Numbered from the stretch's first letter, positions 1 to 6,188 are shown. The stretch: DNA of 7,178 nucleotides from T1Sed10-49 sp046498405 (GCA_046498405.1 JAWOAS010000188.1:1-7178); one strand, 5' to 3'. The notes: generated from the letters alone by a model not told the origin. Numbers and translations are program-made.

Positions 1-474
1 CACATGCCCGGCGGGGGCGGCGCCGAGGTCATCGCCCGGGTGCTGGCCACCGCGCCGGAGGTGCGCTTCCTCGCGCTGTCGGTCTCCGACGCCGCCGAGG
101 ACGTCATCGCCGTGATCCGCGCCGGGGCCCGCGGCTACGTCACCAAGACCATCGCCCCGGCCGAGCTCGCCGAGGCGGTGGCCCGCGTGCACGACGGCGA
201 CGCGGTGTTCAGTCCCCGCCTCGCCGGGTTCGTCCTCGACGCCTTCGCTGCGGAGGCCCGGCCGCCGGCCGACCCCGACCTCGACCAGCTCACCGCCCGC
301 GAGCGGGAGGTGCTGCGGCTCATCGCGCGCGGCTACGCCTACAAGCAGGTCGCCCGCCGCCTCGAGATCTCGATCAAGACCGTCGAGACCCACGTCTCGG
401 CGGTCCTGCGCAAGCTCCAGCTCTCGAGCCGCTACGAGCTGACCCGCTGGGCCTCCGACCGCCGGATCGTCTGA
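1..474 (+). CDS. LuxR/NarL-type response regulator, 5' truncated
   Basis: DNA-binding response regulator of a two-component system, missing its N-terminus. The reading frame is open from base 1 (a His codon precedes the first ATG at 4). That ATG lies inside the receiver domain, at the MPG motif that normally follows the phosphorylated Asp by a few residues, so it is not the start. Counting from this Met, the rest of the receiver is present: the switch Ser in LALSVSD (24-30), RAGARGY (39-45) and the conserved Lys48. A linker then leads to a GerE-type helix-turn-helix at about 96-152 (LTAREREVL, then KTVETHVSAVLRKL). The ending SRYELTRWASDRR resembles actinobacterial regulators paired with membrane sensor kinases. 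A cognate kinase may lie upstream, outside the window; this is inference. It converges on purE with 29 bp between stops. The target genes are unknown. Confidence 0.93.
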   Translation, partial: HMPGGGGAEVIARVLATAPEVRFLALSVSDAAEDVIAVIRAGARGYVTKTIAPAELAEAVARVHDGDAVFSPRLAGFVLDAFAAEARPPADPDLDQLTAREREVLRLIARGYAYKQVARRLEISIKTVETHVSAVLRKLQLSSRYELTRWASDRRIV

Positions 475-503
475 GGTCCCCCGCCGCCGGAGCGCCGCGG
501 CCG

Positions 504-1007
504 TCAGCCGGCGTCGTCGCCGCGCACGCGGGCGTCGGCGGCCTCGGAGGCCGCGGCCATCTCCTCGCGGTAGGCCTCGAGGCGCGCGGCGAGCGCGGCG
601 TCGGCGGTAGCGAGGATGCGGGCGGCGAGCAGGCCGGCGTTGCGCGCCCCGCCGACGGCGACGGTGGCCACCGGCACGCCCTTGGGCATCTGCACGATCG
701 ACAGCAGCGAGTCGAGGCCGTCGAGGGTGCGCAGCGGCACCGGCACGCCGATGACCGGCAGCGTCGTGGCCGAGGCGAGCATGCCGGGCAGGTGGGCGGC
801 GCCGCCGGCGCCGGCGACGAGCACGCGCATCCCGCGCTCGCGCGCCTGCGCGGCGTAGTCGAGCATCGCGAAGGGGCGGCGGTGCGCCGAGAGCACCCGC
901 ACCTCGTGGGCGACGGCGAGCTCGGTGAGGGCCTCGGCGGCCTCGCCCATCACCGACAGGTCGCTGTCGGAGCCCATGAGGACCCCGACGATCGGGTCAG
1001 CGGCCAT
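504..1007 (-). CDS. purE: N5-carboxyaminoimidazole ribonucleotide mutase (PurE)
   Basis: Cytoplasmic enzyme of de novo purine synthesis that converts N5-CAIR (the PurK product) to 4-carboxy-AIR. At 167 aa it has the usual length of class I PurE. Visible family motifs are the phosphate-binding GSDSD (12-16), SAHR (40-43) with the expected catalytic His42, the glycine-rich loop ending in AAHLPGM (70-76), IGVPV (86-90) and SIVQMPKGVPVATVAVG (103-119). The ATG at 1007 is supported by AGGAGG at 1014-1019 with a 6-nt spacer. The start overlaps the end of purK by 11 bp, so the pair is almost certainly one operon with coupled translation. The C-terminal 20 residues are acidic/Ala-rich and not conserved. 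The presence of PurK marks this as a class I mutase rather than a class II AIR carboxylase. Confidence 0.98.
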   Translation of the reverse strand: MAADPIVGVLMGSDSDLSVMGEAAEALTELAVAHEVRVLSAHRRPFAMLDYAAQARERGMRVLVAGAGGAAHLPGMLASATTLPVIGVPVPLRTLDGLDSLLSIVQMPKGVPVATVAVGGARNAGLLAARILATADAALAARLEAYREEMAAASEAADARVRGDDAG

Positions 1008-2127
1008 CCCCGGCCTCCTCTCCCAGGAGGATCGCCGCGGCCCGTTGCGCCCGGGCGCGGGTCTCGGCGGCGTCCTCGCCGACGGCGGTGACGTGCCCGA
1101 GCTTGCGGCCCGGCCGGGCGCCCTTGCCGTACCAGTGCACGGCCACGCCCGGCACCGCGAGGGTCGCCGCGCGGGCCGCGCGCGGGTCGTGGCCGTCGGC
1201 GGGGCCGAGGACGTTGACCGTGGCCGCCGCGCCGACGGTCATCGCCGTCGACCCCAGCGGCCAGTCGAGCACGCCGCGCAGATGGTTGGCGAACTGCGAG
1301 GTCACCGCCCCGTCGATCGTCCAGTGCCCGGAGTTGTGCGGCCGCGTCGCGACCTCGTTGACGAGGACCTCGCCGTCCTCGACGAAGAGCTCGATGGCGA
1401 GGACGCCGACGGCGTCGACGAGGGCGGCGACGCGGTCGGCGACCGCGCCGGCGGCCTCGAGGACCGCCGGCGGCAGGTCGGCGGGGGCGAGCAGCTCGGT
1501 GCAGATGCCGCCGGCCTGGACGGTCAGCGTCGGCGGGTAGCGCACCGTCTCGCCGCTGGGGCGGCGGGCCACGAGCACCGCGAGCTCGGCGTCGAGGGTC
1601 ACGGCGCGCTCGGCGAGCGCCGGCGGGCCGCCGAGCGCCTCGAGGGCCGCCCCGGCGGCGTCGGGGCCGTCGACGGTGACGACGCCACGGCCGTCGTAGC
1701 CGCCGAGCGGGGCCTTGAGCACGAGCGGCCAGCCGAGCGCCTCGCCGGCGGCGCGCACGCCGTCGGCGTGCTCGGCGATCGCGTGCTCGGGCACCGGCAG
1801 GCCGTGGGCGGCGAACTGCGTGCGCTGGTGGACCTTGTCCTGGGCGAAGCGCAGCGCCCGCGGGCAGGGTCGCAGCACCGCCCCGGCCTCGGCGGCCCTC
1901 GCGAGGGCGTCGGGGTCGACGAGCTCGTGGTCGAAGGTCAGCGCGTCGCAGGCGGTGGCGAAGGCGGCGAGGTCGCCGCCGACGGTGACGTCGGGGCAGC
2001 GCTGGGCCGCGGCGTCGGCGGGGTCGGCGGCCAGCAGCGCGAGGCCGACGTCGAGGGCGATCGCCTCGGGCAGCATCATGCGGGCGAGCTGTCCGGCGCC
2101 GACGACGCCGACGCGGGGCTGGGCCAC
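997..2127 (-). CDS. purK: N5-carboxyaminoimidazole ribonucleotide synthase (PurK)
   Basis: ATP-grasp enzyme that makes N5-CAIR from AIR, bicarbonate and ATP, one step before PurE. The 376-aa length is normal. In order it shows a nucleotide-type glycine loop VGVVGAGQLARMM (6-18), TFDHELVDPDAL (64-75), a QDK motif (96-98) that opens the ATP-grasp region, LVLKAPLGGYDGRG (135-148) with the ATP-binding Lys, a LAERAV segment (171-176), and the highly diagnostic NEVATRPHNSGHWT (257-270) followed by TSQF. PurKs usually read NEhAPRPHNSGH; here the Pro before Arg is Thr. The start is GTG at 2125-2127, chosen because AGGAGG lies 6 nt upstream and the protein then begins with the glycine loop at the expected distance. 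First gene of the purK-purE unit; divergent from tldD. Confidence 0.97.
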   Translation of the reverse strand: MAQPRVGVVGAGQLARMMLPEAIALDVGLALLAADPADAAAQRCPDVTVGGDLAAFATACDALTFDHELVDPDALARAAEAGAVLRPCPRALRFAQDKVHQRTQFAAHGLPVPEHAIAEHADGVRAAGEALGWPLVLKAPLGGYDGRGVVTVDGPDAAGAALEALGGPPALAERAVTLDAELAVLVARRPSGETVRYPPTLTVQAGGICTELLAPADLPPAVLEAAGAVADRVAALVDAVGVLAIELFVEDGEVLVNEVATRPHNSGHWTIDGAVTSQFANHLRGVLDWPLGSTAMTVGAAATVNVLGPADGHDPRAARAATLAVPGVAVHWYGKGARPGRKLGHVTAVGEDAAETRARAQRAAAILLGEEAGDGR

Positions 2128-2133
2128 GGTCGT

Positions 2134-2139
2134 CCTCCT
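2134..2139 (-). promoter_or_regulatory. purK ribosome binding site fixing a GTG start
   Basis: On the minus strand a perfect AGGAGG stands 6 nt before the GTG at 2125-2127. No ATG is as well placed, so this site decides the purK start. It directly abuts the C-rich strand of the four-G-tract motif at 2140-2163. Confidence 0.85.
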
Positions 2140-2163
2140 GGGGTGGGGCCGCCGTGGGGTGGG
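2140..2163 (+). other. putative G-quadruplex motif in the purK leader
   Basis: The plus strand carries four guanine tracts of 4, 4, 4 and 3 bases separated by loops of 1 (T), 7 (CCGCCGT) and 1 (T). This fits the standard G3+N1-7 quadruplex pattern. For purK the G-rich strand is the template strand and the mRNA would carry the matching C tracts immediately 5' of its AGGAGG. Folding is inferred, not shown, and a GC-rich genome will contain such motifs by chance. Its position directly against a ribosome site in a short spacer is why it is recorded. Confidence 0.5.
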
Positions 2164-2224
2164 CGCCGGCGGCCGGCTGCTGTCGCCGATCCTCGCACGA
2201 CGGCGAGGCCGACGCCGGCCACCG

Positions 2225-2267
2225 GCGGCTCTGCGGGGTTGGCCGCCAGCGGCTCTGCGTGGTTGGC
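2225..2267 (+). repeat. 24-bp-period tandem repeat in the purK-tldD spacer
   Basis: Two 19-bp copies, GCGGCTCTGCGGGGTTGGC at 2225-2243 and GCGGCTCTGCGTGGTTGGC at 2249-2267, differ at one base and are offset by 24 bp. The TTGGC end of the second copy coincides with the proposed -35 element of tldD; the first copy carries the same hexamer two helical turns upstream. It could be a pair of regulator binding sites or a chance tandem duplication. Confidence 0.75.
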
Positions 2268-2297
2268 TGCGGTCGGACGCCCCGCTAGCCTGCCGGG
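2263..2297 (+). promoter_or_regulatory. Predicted leaderless promoter of tldD
   Basis: TTGGCT (2263-2268), a 17-bp spacer and TAGCCT (2286-2291) resemble -35 and -10 boxes. The ATG of tldD begins only 6 nt after the -10 box, so transcription would begin at or next to the start codon. This agrees with the absence of any purine-rich ribosome site upstream of the ATG. TAnnnT boxes about 6-7 nt before the start codon are a known signature of leaderless genes in Actinomycetota. The prediction is from pattern only. Confidence 0.55.
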
Positions 2298-3701
2298 ATG
2301 ACCGAGACCCCCCACATGCTCGACGACGGCCTCGTCGCTGAGGTCCTCACCGCAGCGCTGGCCGGCGGCGCGGGCTTCGCCGAGGTCTACGCCGAGCGGC
2401 GGCGCAGCCGCTCGGTCGGGCTCGACGACGGGCGTGTCGAGGACGTCGTCAGCGGCCTCGACCTCGGCGCCGGCGTGCGCGTCGTCGACGGGCTGCGCAC
2501 CGGCTACGCCTACACCAACGTCCTGTCCCGCGAGGCGCTCCTCGACGCCGCGAAGGCCGCCGCGGCCGCGGTGCAGGGCAGCGCCCGGGTGCGCGTGGCC
2601 GACCTCACCGAGGTCGTCGCGCCGGTGCGCCACCCCGTCGCGCGCGACCCCCTGGCCGTCGACGGCCCGGGCCTCGCGGCGCTGTGTCGCCGCGCCGAGG
2701 ACGCCGCGCGCAGCGAGGACCCCGCGGTCGTCCAGGTCGCGGTGCGCTACGCCGACATCGTCCAGGGGGTCTTCCTCGCCAACTCCGAGGGGCACCGCTC
2801 GAGCGAGGAGCGCGTGCGCACCCGTCTCGTCACCCAGGCCGTCGCCGCCCGCGACGGCGAGATCCAGACCGCCCACGAGGCCCCTGGGGGCTCGGTCGGC
2901 CACGAGCTCTTCGACGCCCACCCGCCCGAGGCCGTCGGGGCGCGGGCGGCCCGTCGCGCGGTGACCCTCCTCGACGCCGAGCCCGCGCCGGTGGGCGAAC
3001 TGCCGGTCGTGCTCGCCCCGGGCAGCGGCGGCGTCCTCTTCCACGAGGCCTGCGGGCACGGCATGGAGGCCGACCTCGTGGCCAAGGAGGCCAGCGTCTA
3101 CGCCGGACGGCGCGGCGAGCGGATCGGCACCGAGGCCGTCAGCGTCGTCGACGACGCGAGCCTCGTCGGCCACTGGGGCTCCTACGGCCTCGACGACGAG
3201 GGGCAGCCGGCGCAGCGCACCGTCCTCTTCGACGCCGGCGTCTGCACCGACTACCTCTCCGACCGCGTCCGCGCCGCCCAGCTCGGCGTGCCCCGCAGCG
3301 GCAACGGCCGTCGGCAGTCCTACGCCCACCTGCCGATCCCGCGGATGACGAACACCTTCATCGTTCCCGGCGGGGAGGACCCCGAGGCCGTCATCGCCGG
3401 GGTCGAGCACGGCCTGTACTGCGACGCCCTCGGCGGGGGGCAGGTCAACCCCGCCACCGGCGAGTTCGTCTTCGGCGTCGACCTCGCGCACGTCATCGAG
3501 CGCGGCGAGCGCACCCGGGCGGTGCGCGGCGCCAACCTCGTCGGCGACGGGCCGACGGTGCTGGCCAGCGTCGGCGCGGTCGCCTCGGACTTCGACGTCC
3601 GCCAGGGCATCTGCGGCAAGGACGGCCAGGGCGTGCCCGCCGGCCTCGGCAACCCGACGCTCCTGCTCGAGCGGATCACCGTGGGAGGGACCGGGGCGTG
3701 A
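2298..3701 (+). CDS. tldD: TldD metalloprotease subunit
   Basis: Catalytic subunit of the TldD/TldE zinc protease, a cytoplasmic heterodimer known in other bacteria for degrading unfolded peptides and trimming leader peptides of modified peptides such as microcin B17. The 467-aa length is typical. An N-terminal domain (about 30-210) carries the DGRVEDV and GAGVRVVDGLRTGYAY strands. The metal-binding HExxxH motif is HEACGH at 249-254 (LFHEACGHGMEADLV). The C-terminal domain has GGGQVNPATGEFVFGV (379-394), NLVGDGPTVL and ICGKDGQG with Cys439, which by family alignment should be the third zinc ligand. All catalytic features look intact. The ATG at 2298 is chosen over an in-frame ATG at 2316 because a promoter-like -10 box stands just before it; neither has a ribosome site. 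Its stop overlaps the tldE start, so the partners are translationally coupled. The physiological substrate here is unknown. Confidence 0.96.
   Translation: MTETPHMLDDGLVAEVLTAALAGGAGFAEVYAERRRSRSVGLDDGRVEDVVSGLDLGAGVRVVDGLRTGYAYTNVLSREALLDAAKAAAAAVQGSARVRVADLTEVVAPVRHPVARDPLAVDGPGLAALCRRAEDAARSEDPAVVQVAVRYADIVQGVFLANSEGHRSSEERVRTRLVTQAVAARDGEIQTAHEAPGGSVGHELFDAHPPEAVGARAARRAVTLLDAEPAPVGELPVVLAPGSGGVLFHEACGHGMEADLVAKEASVYAGRRGERIGTEAVSVVDDASLVGHWGSYGLDDEGQPAQRTVLFDAGVCTDYLSDRVRAAQLGVPRSGNGRRQSYAHLPIPRMTNTFIVPGGEDPEAVIAGVEHGLYCDALGGGQVNPATGEFVFGVDLAHVIERGERTRAVRGANLVGDGPTVLASVGAVASDFDVRQGICGKDGQGVPAGLGNPTLLLERITVGGTGA
3684..3688 (+). promoter_or_regulatory. tldE ribosome binding site fixing a GTG start
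   Basis: GGAGG within the last codons of tldD stands 9 nt before the GTG at 3698-3700. It selects this start although the frame is open a long way upstream. The GTGA overlap with the tldD stop suits termination-reinitiation. Confidence 0.8.
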
Positions 3702-5044
3702 GCGAGCTCTCCGACGTCCTCGACCGCGTGCTCGGACAGGCCGCGCCCGGCGAGGCCCTCGAGGTCTACGGCGTCGACCGCGCCGAGACGACCGTGCGCG
3801 CCCAGGACGGCGACATCGAGTCGCTCTCGCGGTCGCGCAGCCGGGGCGTGGGGATCCGTGTGCTCGCCGACGGGGCCTTCGGCTACGCCCACACCGCCGA
3901 CCTCGGCGAGGCGGCGCTCGCCGCGACGCTGGCCGCCGCCCGGCGCAACGCCGCGGCCGCCGATCCCGACGAGGCCAACGTCCTGCCCGCCGCCGCCGAC
4001 GCCGCGCCGCTCGCGGGCCTGCTCGACCCCACCGCCGCCGAGGTCGACGTCGACGAGCGGGTCGCGCTCGCCCTCGAGCTCGAGGCCGCGGTGCGCACCG
4101 CCGGGCCCCCCGCCAGGGGCGTCGACGCGGCGGTCATCGGCGACGGCGTCGGCGAGGAGGCGATCGCCACGACCTCGGGCATCCGCGACCGCGTCGAGCG
4201 CAGCGAGGCCTACGCCCTCGTCGAGGCGCTCTGCGAGTCCGAGGCCGGCTCGACCTCGGCGCTCGGGGTGCGCTTCACCCGCAGCCCCCGCACGCTCGAC
4301 GTCGCCGGCGCGGCCGCCGAGGCCGTCGAGCGGGCCGGCAGGCTGCTCGGAGGCCGCAAGCCCCCCAGCGGCGCCCTGCCGGTCGTCCTCGACCCGCAGG
4401 TCACCGCCGAGCTGCTCGCGGTGCTCGCCGGAGCCCTGACCGCCGAGGCGGTCCAGCGCGGCCGCAGCCTCTTCGCCGGGCGCGTCGGCGAGCGCCTCGC
4501 CCCGGCCCACGTCACCCTCGTCGACGACGGCCGCCATCCCGAGGGCCCTGCCAGCGCCCCCCGCGACGGCGAGGGCGTGCCCACCGGGCGCACCGTGCTC
4601 CTCGAGGGCGGGGTGCTCGCCGGCTTCCTCCACGACAGCCGCAGCGCCGCCCGTGAGGGGACGGTGAGCACCGGCAACGCCGTGCGCCGGGGGCACCAGG
4701 GGCCGCCGTCGGTGGGCCCGAGCAACGGCTACCTCGAGCCGGGGACGGCCGGCCCCGAGGCGCTGTTCGCCGAGGCGGGCGAGGCCTTCTACTGCCAGCA
4801 GGTCATGGGTCTGCACTCCGGCGCCGACCCCGCCTCGGGCCAGCTCAGCGTCGGCGCGAGCGGGCTCATGGTCCGTGGTGGCGCGCTGGCCGAGCCGGTG
4901 CGCGAGGCGACGATCGCCGGGACGATCCCCGACCTGCTCGCCGGCGTCGTCGCCGTCGGCGCGGACCTGCGCTTCGTCCCCGTGGCGGGGGGCATGGGCG
5001 GGCAGACCCTCCTCGTCGACGGGCTCACGCTCTCGGGCAGCTAG
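3698..5044 (+). CDS. tldE: TldE/PmbA, partner subunit of the TldD protease
   Basis: Paralogue and partner of TldD (called PmbA in E. coli). In known complexes it has lost the catalytic site and serves as the substrate-binding half of the heterodimer. The 448-aa length is normal. The N-terminal domain has RAQDGDIESLSRSRSRGVGI (34-53) and GAFGYAHT (59-66). In the position matching the TldD HExxxH helix the sequence is TAELLAVLAGALTAEAV (236-252), with no metal motif, as expected for TldE. The C-terminal half shows RSLFAGRVGERLA (256-268), VPTGRTVLLEGGVLAGFLHD (294-313), NGYLEPG (343-349) and MGLHSGADPASGQLSVGASG (370-389). The GTG start at 3698 overlaps the tldD TGA by 4 bp (GTGA) and has its own GGAGG. 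The stop TAG lies in a CTAG shared with the opposing SAF-domain gene, leaving no intergenic terminator. Confidence 0.95.
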   Translation: MSELSDVLDRVLGQAAPGEALEVYGVDRAETTVRAQDGDIESLSRSRSRGVGIRVLADGAFGYAHTADLGEAALAATLAAARRNAAAADPDEANVLPAAADAAPLAGLLDPTAAEVDVDERVALALELEAAVRTAGPPARGVDAAVIGDGVGEEAIATTSGIRDRVERSEAYALVEALCESEAGSTSALGVRFTRSPRTLDVAGAAAEAVERAGRLLGGRKPPSGALPVVLDPQVTAELLAVLAGALTAEAVQRGRSLFAGRVGERLAPAHVTLVDDGRHPEGPASAPRDGEGVPTGRTVLLEGGVLAGFLHDSRSAAREGTVSTGNAVRRGHQGPPSVGPSNGYLEPGTAGPEALFAEAGEAFYCQQVMGLHSGADPASGQLSVGASGLMVRGGALAEPVREATIAGTIPDLLAGVVAVGADLRFVPVAGGMGGQTLLVDGLTLSGS

Positions 5045-5766
5045 CCCACGGGCGCGCCCGGCGCGTCGCCGCACGCCGACAGCGACGGCGTGGCGAGGGC
5101 ACAGTCGGCCAACGTGGGGGAGTGGGCGAGCACTAAGCGGCCGAGCGCCAGCCCCGTCGTCGTCGCTGCGACGGCGTCGTCGTCGATGGCCACGAGGGCG
5201 GTGGCCCGCCCGGCGTCGTCGACGTCGAGCGCGAGCACCGCCGCGCCGCTCGCGACCCGCTCGGCGGGCGCCTCGCCGACGTCGAGGACCCAGACGTCGA
5301 CGAAGGATCCGGCCACGACGCCCCAGCCGGCCTCGACGGGGACCGGCACCGCGCGCACCCCGGCTTCGAGGGTCGCCCCGGGCCCACGGGCGTCGAGGTG
5401 GGTGGCGGTCAGCACCCCGCCCTCGGGCAGGGGCACCGCGAGCCGCGCGCCGGGGTCGACCTCGGTCACCGCCTGCGGTGGGGCCAGCGAGGGCGGGACG
5501 CGCACGGTCTCGACGTCGGGAGCGGCACCGGCGGGAAGGTCGCTGCGGGCCACGAGCGCGGCGACCGCCGGGCCGCCCCAGCGCCCCTCGGCCGAGAGCA
5601 CGCGCGCCTCGCCGCCGGCGACGACGACGGCGATGACGAGCCCGGCGGCGACGGTGCGGGCCCTGGGGGGCAGGGCCGCCCAGCGCTCGGCGAGCCCGTC
5701 GAGGGCGCGCGGCAGGGCGACGGGCCGGGCGGCCAGCCAGCGGCGCGGGGAGGGGGACGAGGCCAT
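5041..5766 (-). CDS. SAF-domain membrane-anchored protein (CpaB/FlgA-like)
   Basis: 241-aa protein with a Pro/Arg-rich cytoplasmic-looking N-terminus (1-37), one short hydrophobic segment (TVAAGLVIAVVVAGG, about 38-52), then a probable SAF domain (about 65-125: AALVARSDLPAGA, VRVPPS, GARLAVPLPEGGVLTATHLD) and a beta-rich tail (AGVRAVPVPVEAG, GSFVDVWVL). This arrangement resembles the CpaB/RcpC Flp-pilus proteins and FlgA-type chaperones, which suggests an envelope-facing domain, but no pilus gene is nearby. Two Cys at 222 and 232 near the C-terminus could form a disulfide. The ATG at 5766 is the only ATG after an in-frame stop at 5791-5793. It lacks a good ribosome site (only a weak GGCGAG), so expression may depend on upstream translation of fmdB, 71 bp away. 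The molecular role is unknown. Confidence 0.78.
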   Translation of the reverse strand: MASSPSPRRWLAARPVALPRALDGLAERWAALPPRARTVAAGLVIAVVVAGGEARVLSAEGRWGGPAVAALVARSDLPAGAAPDVETVRVPPSLAPPQAVTEVDPGARLAVPLPEGGVLTATHLDARGPGATLEAGVRAVPVPVEAGWGVVAGSFVDVWVLDVGEAPAERVASGAAVLALDVDDAGRATALVAIDDDAVAATTTGLALGRLVLAHSPTLADCALATPSLSACGDAPGAPVG

Positions 5767-5785
5767 GCGACCATGCTCGCCGACC

Positions 5786-5811
5786 CCGGGTCAGCCCGGC
5801 GCGACTCGCGC
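5786..5811 (-). other. Paired inverted repeats between fmdB and the SAF gene
   Basis: CCGGG-TCAG-CCCGG (5786-5799) and GCGCGA-C-TCGCGC (5799-5811) abut each other in the 71-bp spacer. Either can form a short GC hairpin (5-bp stem) in the transcript, and the second is also an operator-like palindrome. Neither is followed by a U tract, so a classical intrinsic terminator is not supported. They could be a processing or attenuation element, or chance in very GC-rich DNA. Confidence 0.35.
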
Positions 5812-5837
5812 GACCGGCCTGTGGAGGAGTTGCCGGC

Positions 5838-6188
5838 TCAGGCCGACTTCGCCGTCGAGCCCTCGCTCGAGGCGCTGCCCGACGCGCTCGACGAGTCCGA
5901 GGAGCCGCCGGTCTCGCCCGAGGAGCCCGACGAGCCGCCGGCCTCGCCCGAGGCGCCGCCGGCCTCGCCCTTCGTGCCGTTCGACGACGGCGACGAGGCG
6001 GCGTGCTGCGCCGACCGCGTGTCGGTGACGTAGTAGCCGGAGCCCTTGAAGATGATGCCCGCGGCGCTGAAGACCTTGCGCAGCGTCCCGCCGCACACCC
6101 CGCAGGTGTCGAGCGGATCGTCGCGGAACGACTGGACGACCTCGAGGTGCTCCCCGCATTGGCGGCACGCGTACTCGTACGTCGGCAT
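5838..6188 (-). CDS. FmdB-family zinc-ribbon protein with Ser/Gly/Glu-rich tail
   Basis: Small zinc-ribbon protein of the FmdB family, named after a putative regulator of formamidase in Methylophilus; the molecular function in actinobacteria is unknown. The conserved core occupies residues 1-57: MPTYEY, CxxC at Cys8/Cys11, CxxC at Cys29/Cys32 as the probable zinc site, and the family-typical IIFKGSGYYVTD (45-56). From about 60 on the protein is low-complexity Ser/Gly/Glu/Ala with three copies of GE(A/T)GG(A/S)S, likely disordered. There are two adjacent ATGs. The one at 6188 is preferred because it gives the family start MPTYEY and lies 5 nt after the GGAG core at 6194-6197; the ATG at 6191 would leave only 2 nt and add one Met. 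It follows the 5-FCL gene by 82 bp on the same strand. Confidence 0.9.
   Translation of the reverse strand: MPTYEYACRQCGEHLEVVQSFRDDPLDTCGVCGGTLRKVFSAAGIIFKGSGYYVTDTRSAQHAASSPSSNGTKGEAGGASGEAGGSSGSSGETGGSSDSSSASGSASSEGSTAKSA
5902..5970 (-). repeat. In-frame repeats in the fmdB tail
   Basis: On the plus strand GAGCCGCCGGYCTCGCCC occurs at 5902-5919 and 5932-5949, and a third copy with one further change (GCGCCG...) is at 5953-5970. Offsets are 30 and 21 bp, both multiples of three. They encode the GE(A/T)GG(A/S)S heptads (residues 74-80, 81-87 and 91-97), which suggests expansion by slippage or unequal recombination without frame loss. Confidence 0.8.

Noticed and set aside
475..503. Terminator between the response regulator and purE
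   Set aside because: The 29-bp gap is GC-only apart from isolated bases. I see no stable stem followed by a T tract on either strand.
2128..2297. purK promoter or purine riboswitch in the divergent spacer
   Set aside because: The only TA dinucleotide in the spacer is in the tldD -10 box, so no TAnnnT box exists for purK. No riboswitch-like conserved core is recognisable and the region is too short for most classes once the tldD promoter is allowed for.
925..2301. Long open frame (458 codons) on the plus strand across purK
   Set aside because: It is antisense to a complete PurK with all motifs. The translation is Arg/Gly/Ala/Val low-complexity text without a recognisable domain, typical of shadow frames in very GC-rich genes.
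2076..3491. Long open frame (471 codons) on the minus strand across tldD and the spacer
   Set aside because: Antisense to tldD and lacking a ribosome site or family motifs. It also crosses the divergent control region.
2684..3697. Upstream extension of the tldE frame inside tldD
   Set aside because: The extra 338 codons are Arg/Pro-rich shadow sequence of tldD. The GTG at 3698 with its own GGAGG and the GTGA overlap is the natural start.
5049..5060. 12-bp perfect palindrome CGGGCGCGCCCG just past tldE
   Set aside because: It lies in the SAF coding sequence, leaves a stem of only 4 bp if folded, has no T tract, and is easily expected by chance in this composition.
3320..5074. Long open frame (584 codons) on the minus strand across tldD/tldE
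   Set aside because: Antisense shadow of two well-supported genes; composition is Gly/Ala/Arg/Val-rich with no domain.
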